Shown piece after piece: positions 1-4,282 of a stretch of DNA of 6,243 bases. The translations under genes and the position numbers were made by a program. The notes under the pieces were generated by a model. The model saw nothing but the letters and a program-made list of their open reading frames with translations, made no database searches and was not told where the DNA came from. The DNA lies in the NCBI GenBank assembly GCA_958441075.1, contig CAUCBQ010000126.1, forward strand, positions 1-6,243, given 5' to 3'. Source of the DNA: an uncultured Clostridiaceae bacterium (GTDB lineage: Bacteria > Bacillota > Clostridia > Lachnospirales > Lachnospiraceae). Position 1 is the first letter of the stretch. Each line of letters starts with the position of its first letter.

Positions 1-2
1 AC

Positions 3-710
3 GGTCAGCTGTTAAACCGGGTAAAGGGATCAGAGATGACGGTTACTACCTATGTGGGCTTTTCCATTATTGCCTTTATGAACATGGTCTGGATGCTTCT
101 TCCCTTTGATAACGGTGAGCTGATCTGGCCCAATGCGGGAAAGGGACTGAGAAATACCATTTCTCTGGCGTCCTCCTACAGCGGTGTTATGAATAAGACC
201 CTTGCTTTTTCCATTGGCGACTTTTTTGTTCCCACCGGGCTGCTCCTGTTTTTCTTTCTTATGTGTTTTCTGGTATGGCTCTTTATGCGCTCCAAAACAG
301 GAATTGCCATGAGTGCGGCTGGCGCAAATCCCATGTTTGCCAAAGCGGCAGGTATTAATGTGAACCGTATGCGCCTTGTGGGAACCATTCTTTCCACTGT
401 ACTGGCAGCGGTGGGCATTTTGGTATATGCACAGGCCTTTGGTTTCATTCAGCTGTACAATGGCCCTATGATGATGGGCTTTACCTCTGTAGCCGCTGTA
501 CTCATCGGCGGTGCTACTCCAAGGCGGGCTACGATTGCCCATGTGCTGATCGGTACTTTTTTATTCCAGGGTATTATGGCTCTGGGACTTCCGGTTGTAA
601 ACCAGTTTATCCCGGAAAGCAACTTATCAGAGGTAATGCGTCTGATCATTTCCAATGGTATTATCCTCTATGCATTGGCACAGGCAAAGGGAGGTGACAG
701 CCGTGAATAA
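3..710 (+). CDS. ABC importer permease, RbsC/NupP-like (5' end missing)
   Basis: This is an inner-membrane permease subunit of an ABC uptake system of the simple sugar/nucleoside type (BPD_transp_2 family). The frame is open to the left edge (a Gln-Leu-Leu-Asn-Arg run precedes the Met at 36), so the true start lies outside and 235 residues are visible. The Met at 36 has no convincing ribosome site and would cut a membrane protein that family members usually have at about 300-350 residues. About five hydrophobic stretches are visible. The cytoplasmic loop encoded at 288-356 (RSKTG, then SAAGANP, AKAAGI) is the family's ATPase-contacting motif. A second hallmark, VLIGGAT, follows. The stop overlaps the next permease by 8 nt, which indicates one operon and coupled translation. 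Family assignment is firm. The substrate is unknown; nucleosides or simple sugars are inferences from the family only. Confidence 0.88.
   Translation, partial: GQLLNRVKGSEMTVTTYVGFSIIAFMNMVWMLLPFDNGELIWPNAGKGLRNTISLASSYSGVMNKTLAFSIGDFFVPTGLLLFFFLMCFLVWLFMRSKTGIAMSAAGANPMFAKAAGINVNRMRLVGTILSTVLAAVGILVYAQAFGFIQLYNGPMMMGFTSVAAVLIGGATPRRATIAHVLIGTFLFQGIMALGLPVVNQFIPESNLSEVMRLIISNGIILYALAQAKGGDSRE
689..697 (+). promoter_or_regulatory. Ribosome binding site fixing the GTG start of the second permease
   Basis: GGGAGGTGA, an almost perfect anti-16S match, lies 5 nt before GTG at 703. It sits inside the last codons of the upstream permease. The in-frame ATG at 655 has nothing comparable in front of it and would add a 16-residue hydrophilic leader, so 703 is the better start. 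Confidence 0.85.
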
Positions 711-2205
711 AAAAATATATGATTTCCTGTTTAAAAATAAAGTAGTAATTCTGTTCCTGCTTCTTTGTGTGGGAGCTACTGCTGCCTCTAAGCAGCCTTT
801 GACCTTTGTTATCCCGGAGCTGTTTACCAGAATTGCCCGCAATGCCTTTATCGTACTGGCCCTGATTATTCCTGTTATTACGGGGCTGGGCCTGAACTTT
901 GGTATTGTAGTAGGCGCTATGGCAGCTCAGATTGCCTTATTCCTTACTACTTACTGGGGCTTTACGGGAGTGGGCGGCTTTTTCCTTACAGTTGCCCTGG
1001 CTACTCCCATTGCACTGGTTTTTGGCTTTCTGGTAGGAAAGCTGTTCAATCTGGTAAAGGGAAATGAGATGATCGCAGGTCTGATCCTGGGTTATTTTGC
1101 AGATGGTATTTATCAGCTGATCTTCCTGTTTGTATTCGGCGGCGTGATTGCCATGAATAATCCTACGCTGATGATTGCAACGGGAGTGGGCGTAAAGAAT
1201 ACCATTGACTTAAAGGATACGGTAAAATATGCGCTGGATACCATTCCCATGCTGACCATTCTGGAAATCGGCTTCTATCTGGTGATTGCAGGACTTGCAT
1301 TTACAGCTGTTTATAATCTGATTAAAAAACAGCCGGTTAACTGGAAGGATACTGTAATTAAGGCTGTGGCTGCTGCCCTAGTCTATGCTCTGACCTTTAT
1401 CGGACCGGTAGAGCAGTTTTTATCTGCGGATCGTCTGATGCTTTTATCAGCTGTAGAGCTGGGGTGCCTGACGGTTGTGCTGTGGCAGCTGTTCCAGATT
1501 GTGAGACATAAGGCGGTTAAAAATACAGGAGATGGAAGGCTTGGAAAGAGAGACAGCTTTGATGTCCGCAGATCCCTTGTATTAATCGGTCTGGCCGGTG
1601 TTGTATATGCGCTGACCTATATTCCAACACTGTTTAATGTGCTGATTGCTGTACAGCTTCCGGTAACGACCTATATCTGTATCGGAGCCCTCTGCGTGTT
1701 CAATAACCTGCTTATGCGGACGCGTCTGGGCCAGAATATGAGAGCAGTAGGCCAGAATCGGTCAGTGGCAAATTCAGCAGGTATTGATGTGGATAAAACA
1801 CGTATTATCGCCATGCTGTTTTCTACTGTGCTTGCCAGCTGGGGCCAGCTGATTTACCTTCAGAATATTGGAACCATGTCCACTTACGGCGCGCACACCC
1901 AGGTAGGCCAGTTTGCCATTGCGGCTCTTCTGGTAGGCGGTGCCTCCGTACAGAAGGCGACGAATAAAAATGCCCTGTTAGGTATTGTTCTCTTCCACAC
2001 CCTGTTTATTGTATCTCCTCTGGCAGGCAAGGAGCTGTTTGGAGACCCTGTGATCGGCGAATATTTCCGTGTGTTCGTTTCCTATGGCGTAATCGCTATG
2101 GCATTGGCTATGCATGCATGGAAAAAACCCGGTACAGCTAAACCGGGGAATGGCGCAGGTAAATCTGAAGGACAGATGAAGCCTTCAGCGGGAAGCGCAG
2201 CCTGA
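703..2205 (+). CDS. ABC importer permease, NupQ/RbsC-like, with enlarged middle
   Basis: This is the second permease subunit, expected to pair with the product of the preceding gene in the cytoplasmic membrane. It starts at GTG 703 and has 500 residues, against roughly 300-350 usual in the family. The N-terminal half has a hydrophobic segment at about 14-29 and a GLGLNFGIVVGAMAAQ stretch (61-76) that matches the family's glycine-rich helix. The coupling loop is at residues 339-361 (RTRLGQ, AVGQN, SAGID), followed by ALLVGGAS, parallel to VLIGGAT in the first permease, so the two are paralogues. The extra length lies between about residues 200 and 320 and contains additional membrane helices and a basic hydrophilic loop (RHKAVKNTGDGRLGKRD). 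The C-terminal tail, from about residue 474, is low-complexity Lys/Pro/Gly/Ala/Ser. The gene is last in its operon, just before a strong terminator. The substrate cannot be read from the sequence. Confidence 0.9.
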   Translation: MNKKIYDFLFKNKVVILFLLLCVGATAASKQPLTFVIPELFTRIARNAFIVLALIIPVITGLGLNFGIVVGAMAAQIALFLTTYWGFTGVGGFFLTVALATPIALVFGFLVGKLFNLVKGNEMIAGLILGYFADGIYQLIFLFVFGGVIAMNNPTLMIATGVGVKNTIDLKDTVKYALDTIPMLTILEIGFYLVIAGLAFTAVYNLIKKQPVNWKDTVIKAVAAALVYALTFIGPVEQFLSADRLMLLSAVELGCLTVVLWQLFQIVRHKAVKNTGDGRLGKRDSFDVRRSLVLIGLAGVVYALTYIPTLFNVLIAVQLPVTTYICIGALCVFNNLLMRTRLGQNMRAVGQNRSVANSAGIDVDKTRIIAMLFSTVLASWGQLIYLQNIGTMSTYGAHTQVGQFAIAALLVGGASVQKATNKNALLGIVLFHTLFIVSPLAGKELFGDPVIGEYFRVFVSYGVIAMALAMHAWKKPGTAKPGNGAGKSEGQMKPSAGSAA

Positions 2206-2228
2206 TAAAAGATATATGAAAATAAAAA

Positions 2229-2273
2229 GCCGTTATCCGGCGGAATTCATTTCCTGACGGATGACGGTTTTTT
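2229..2273. terminator. Bidirectional intrinsic terminator between convergent genes
   Basis: An 11-bp stem pairs GCCGTTATCCG (2229-2239) with CGGATGACGGT (2258-2268), with two G-U pairs on the + strand transcript. The 18-nt apical region contains a second small stem (GGAA 2242-2245 with TTCC 2251-2254). A T run (2268-2273) follows, and an A run (2224-2228) precedes it, so the - strand transcript also ends in a hairpin plus U run. It lies 23 nt after the permease stop and just beyond the stop of the - strand acetyltransferase gene, so it should serve both. Confidence 0.9.
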
Positions 2274-2284
2274 GTTGTAAGTGC

Positions 2285-2812
2285 TTATTCGCAGCCGTCT
2301 CCTGTGAGCAGCGGCAGCAGTTCTTTTTGTCTTAAAATGCCTTTGTACATTCCTTCTGTACACGTCCCTGCTGGTACAAAACCCTGAGAGCTGTAATATC
2401 GTTCAAGGGAAGCATTGTCCTCGGCGGAATCAAGGCGGAGGTACTTCTTTCCCTTTTGTGCAGCATATTCCTCTGCAAACCGGAGAAAGATGCTGCCGGC
2501 GCCCCGGGCGCCTTCTTTGGCTACAAAATTATGAAGATAAATGGCAGGCTCCTTATCGTTCCAGCGGTCATCCTGTTCTTTTAATACTCCTGCGCTGATG
2601 AGTTCGCCGGTTTCCTTTTCTGCAAGGACAAAGGCTTCGCCCTTTAGACGCCTTTCATGATAATAAGACAGAGGATAGATCTGGTCATAATTTGCAGCAT
2701 TCCACTGGTGAATACCCATTTCATCCATCCATTTCATTCTTTCGCAGATCAGTGAAAACATCTGGGGAACCTCCTCCTTTTTGATTTCCCTGAATATGTA
2801 GCGGTCATTCAT
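2285..2812 (-). CDS. GNAT-family N-acetyltransferase
   Basis: This is a 175-residue cytoplasmic protein of the GNAT fold, which transfers acetyl from acetyl-CoA to an amine; the acceptor here is unknown. The N-terminal part has WMDEMGIHQWN (28-38), a pattern I associate with a common Firmicutes GNAT subgroup. The beta-strand VLAEKETGELISAGV (62-76) leads to the core. YLHNFVA (92-98), then the acetyl-CoA pyrophosphate-binding turn GARGAGS (101-107), then RLDSAEDN (126-133) and LERYYSSQGF (136-145) form the usual motif A/B order, with Asn133, Tyr139/140 and the Gly-Phe pair in place. The start at 2812 is chosen because GGAGGAGGT precedes it by 6 nt; an in-frame ATG at 2857 lies inside the likely promoter. 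The gene stands alone, convergent with the permease operon and divergent from the GntR operon. Fold assignment is strong, and a role in antibiotic modification would be speculation. Confidence 0.93.
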   Translation of the reverse strand: MNDRYIFREIKKEEVPQMFSLICERMKWMDEMGIHQWNAANYDQIYPLSYYHERRLKGEAFVLAEKETGELISAGVLKEQDDRWNDKEPAIYLHNFVAKEGARGAGSIFLRFAEEYAAQKGKKYLRLDSAEDNASLERYYSSQGFVPAGTCTEGMYKGILRQKELLPLLTGDGCE

Positions 2813-2818
2813 TGTTAT

Positions 2819-2827
2819 ACCTCCTCC
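2819..2827 (-). promoter_or_regulatory. Ribosome binding site of the acetyltransferase
   Basis: On the - strand GGAGGAGGT is followed by 6 nt (ATAACA) and then ATG at 2812. It would fall inside the coding sequence if the upstream ATG at 2857 were used, so it decides the start. Confidence 0.85.
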
Positions 2828-2847
2828 ATGTAGCTCTTCATGAATGA

Positions 2848-2856
2848 ATTGTATCA
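2848..2856 (-). promoter_or_regulatory. Extended -10 promoter for the acetyltransferase
   Basis: On the - strand, TG-A-TACAAT reads as an extended -10 element (TGnTATAAT with one mismatch). Transcription would start near 2841 and give a leader of about 29 nt. A perfect TTGACA lies at 2862-2867 but only 8 bp upstream, too close to act as the -35 for this -10. No good -35 sits at 17 bp, so the TG extension probably carries the recognition. A short palindrome, ACAG-T-CTGT (2856-2864), overlaps its upstream edge. Confidence 0.55.
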
Positions 2857-2905
2857 CAGTCTGTCAAGAAGAGGGCGGATGTTAAAAATCGTAAGAAAAA
2901 TGTTA

Positions 2906-2934
2906 TTGTATTTAATAGGTGTTCGTGATATCTT
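2906..2934 (+). promoter_or_regulatory. Probable sigma-A promoter of the GntR-ABC operon
   Basis: TTGTAT (2906-2911) and TATCTT (2929-2934) are separated by exactly 17 bp, and TGA directly before TATCTT gives an extended -10. The predicted start is near 2941, immediately upstream of the palindrome at 2948-2970, leaving a leader of about 54 nt before the ATG at 2995. Each hexamer has mismatches to the consensus, so this is the best candidate rather than a certainty. Confidence 0.55.
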
Positions 2935-2947
2935 TAAATCAGGATAA

Positions 2948-2970
2948 CTGTATTAAGAGAATTAGTACAG
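2948..2970. promoter_or_regulatory. Palindromic operator candidate for the YtrA-type regulator
   Basis: Half-sites CTGTATTAA (2948-2956) and TTAGTACAG (2962-2970) are inverted around a 5-bp centre, with 8 of 9 positions complementary. Read as outer half-sites it is CTGTA-13 bp-TACAG. As I recall it, the YtrA operator of Bacillus subtilis is AGTGTA-13 bp-TACACT, so the spacing is the same and the TGTA/TACA core is shared. It lies just after the predicted transcription start and 24 bp before the regulator's ATG, a position where bound protein would block transcription of the operon. Binding is inferred, not shown. Confidence 0.65.
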
Positions 2971-2994
2971 ATAAAACAGAGAGGAGAGATTCCT

Positions 2995-3417
2995 ATGATC
3001 GTACTGGATTACAGGGATGGGAGACCTCTGTATGAGCAGATTACAGAACGGTTTGAGGAGCTGATGTTTCAGGAAATCCTGACTGAAAATATGAAGCTTC
3101 CATCTGTCCGCAGTCTTGCCACGGAGCTCTCCATCAATCCCAATACCATCCAGAGAGCTTATGCAGAGTTAGAGCACAGAGGCTATATTTATTCTGTCAA
3201 GGGAAAGGGAAGCTTTGTAGCAGAGGGAAGCCGCTTAAGAAACAAGAGGAAAAACGCCTGGGAAGCGTCTTTTGACCAGACTGTAAAGGAAGGCCTGCAG
3301 CTTGGAATTGCTCCGGGAGAGATGCGGGAGCGTCTGGAACAGGTTTTTGGTCAGAGGGAAGATAAGGAAGGGGGAGTAAGCCATGATTCAGGCTGTGAAG
3401 CTGACAAAACGATTTGA
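2995..3417 (+). CDS. GntR-family transcriptional regulator, YtrA subfamily
   Basis: This is a 140-residue DNA-binding regulator, close to the 120-130 residues usual for the YtrA subfamily, which has no large ligand domain. The N-terminal winged helix-turn-helix is intact: PLYEQI (11-16), KLPSVRSLA (34-42), the recognition helix region NPNTIQRAYAELEHRGYI (48-65) and the wing GKGSFV (70-75). A short helical C-terminal part follows, normally used for dimerisation. GAGGAG (2981-2986) lies 8 nt before the ATG. Its last 11 codons run through the start of the ABC ATPase gene (35-nt overlap), so translation of the two is probably coupled. By analogy with YtrA it should repress its own operon through the palindrome at 2948-2970 and be released by a signal such as envelope stress; the signal is inference. 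Confidence 0.93.
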   Translation: MIVLDYRDGRPLYEQITERFEELMFQEILTENMKLPSVRSLATELSINPNTIQRAYAELEHRGYIYSVKGKGSFVAEGSRLRNKRKNAWEASFDQTVKEGLQLGIAPGEMRERLEQVFGQREDKEGGVSHDSGCEADKTI

Positions 3418-4282
3418 AGACATTCTGGCGGTAGATCATATAGATGCTTCCATCAGGGAGGGAAGCGTGTTTGGTCTTATCGGTACCAATGGCGCAGGAA
3501 AATCTACCTTTTTACGTCTTGCAAGCGGCATTTTGAAGCCGGATGAGGGACATATTACCATTGACGGCCAGGAGGTATTTGAAAACCCTGCGGCTAAGAG
3601 AAAGATTTTTTACATATCGGATGAGGCGTATTTTTTCAGCAATGCGTCGCCTCTTGACATGATGGCCTATTACTCCCGGGTTTATGAGCGCTTTGACAGG
3701 GAACGGTTTCGCAGATTGTTAAAAAATTTTGGACTGGATGAAAAGCGCAGGATACACACCTTTTCCAAGGGAATGAAAAAGCAGGTGTCCGTGATTTGCG
3801 GAATCTGTTCCAATACGGAGTATCTGTTCTGTGACGAAACCTTTGACGGCCTGGACCCGGTGATGCGTCAGGCGGTAAAGAGCCTGTTTGCCGCTGATAT
3901 GGCGGATCGCAATCTTACGCCTATTATCGCATCCCACAACCTCAGGGAGCTGGAGGATATCTGCGACCATGTGGGGCTTCTCCACAAGGGAGGAATCCTG
4001 CTTTCAAGAGATCTGGATGATATGAAGCTGAATATTCACAAGATCCAGTGCGTTCTGCAGCCTGGAATGGAACCGGAGGATCTGGAAAGCCTTGAGGTGC
4101 TTTCATCAGAACGGCGGGGAAGGCTTCTGACGCTGACAGTCCGGGGAACGAGAGAAGAGATCGAGGCAAAGCTTGGGGCCTTTGATCCGGTATTTTTTGA
4201 ATGTATTCCTCTGACTCTGGAGGAGATTTTTATCAGTGAAACGGAGGTGGCCGGATATGACATCAAAAAACTTGTGTTCTGA
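3383..4282 (+). CDS. ABC transporter ATP-binding protein, YtrB/BcrA-like
   Basis: This is a 299-residue cytoplasmic ATPase that should power the permease encoded next to it. Walker A is GTNGAGKST (34-42), the signature is SKGMKKQ (128-134) and Walker B is YLFCDE (147-152) with Glu152 as the catalytic base. The D-loop is GLDP (156-159) and the switch histidine is His185 in ASHNLRE. The Q-loop position reads YISDEAYFF (77-85), without the usual glutamine. After about residue 210 comes an accessory C-terminal domain ending in LTLEEIFI, as is common in ABC-2 type drug or peptide exporters. GGGGGAG lies 6 nt before the ATG, inside the regulator gene. Its own end overlaps the permease start by 26 nt. 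All catalytic residues except the Q-loop glutamine are present, so it is probably active. The exported substrate is unknown. Confidence 0.94.
   Translation: MIQAVKLTKRFEDILAVDHIDASIREGSVFGLIGTNGAGKSTFLRLASGILKPDEGHITIDGQEVFENPAAKRKIFYISDEAYFFSNASPLDMMAYYSRVYERFDRERFRRLLKNFGLDEKRRIHTFSKGMKKQVSVICGICSNTEYLFCDETFDGLDPVMRQAVKSLFAADMADRNLTPIIASHNLRELEDICDHVGLLHKGGILLSRDLDDMKLNIHKIQCVLQPGMEPEDLESLEVLSSERRGRLLTLTVRGTREEIEAKLGAFDPVFFECIPLTLEEIFISETEVAGYDIKKLVF
4243..4250 (+). promoter_or_regulatory. Ribosome binding site of the ABC-2 permease
   Basis: GGAGGTGG, within the end of the ATPase gene, places GGAGG 9 nt before ATG 4257. A second in-frame ATG at 4314 (residue 20) has a weaker, more distant purine stretch (GAATATGGGGA), so 4257 is preferred. 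The first 19 residues are hydrophilic and dispensable for the fold, so the later start is not excluded. Confidence 0.7.

Noticed and set aside
30..542. A 170-codon open frame on the - strand opposite the first permease
   Set aside because: It is a shadow of the permease coding frame. Its translation is rich in His/Lys/Gly/Asn with no recognisable motif, and it has no convincing ribosome site.
655..702. In-frame ATG 655 as start of the second permease
   Set aside because: It lies well inside the first permease gene and has no Shine-Dalgarno. GGGAGGTGA before GTG 703 explains initiation better, and the protein then begins with a normal short basic N-terminus.
2837..2844. TTCATGAA palindrome near the acetyltransferase transcription start
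   Set aside because: It is only 8 bp long, such sites are frequent by chance in AT-rich intergenic DNA, and no second copy supports an operator.
2813..2857. ATG 2857 as start of the acetyltransferase
   Set aside because: The codons would cover the GGAGGAGGT ribosome site and the extended -10 promoter. The GNAT fold begins after the Met at 2812.
2862..2867. Perfect TTGACA on the - strand as a -35 box
   Set aside because: It is 8 bp from the TACAAT box. At 16-18 bp spacing only poor -10 matches (for example ATTCAT or TTCATG) are found, so it is probably chance or a minor promoter.
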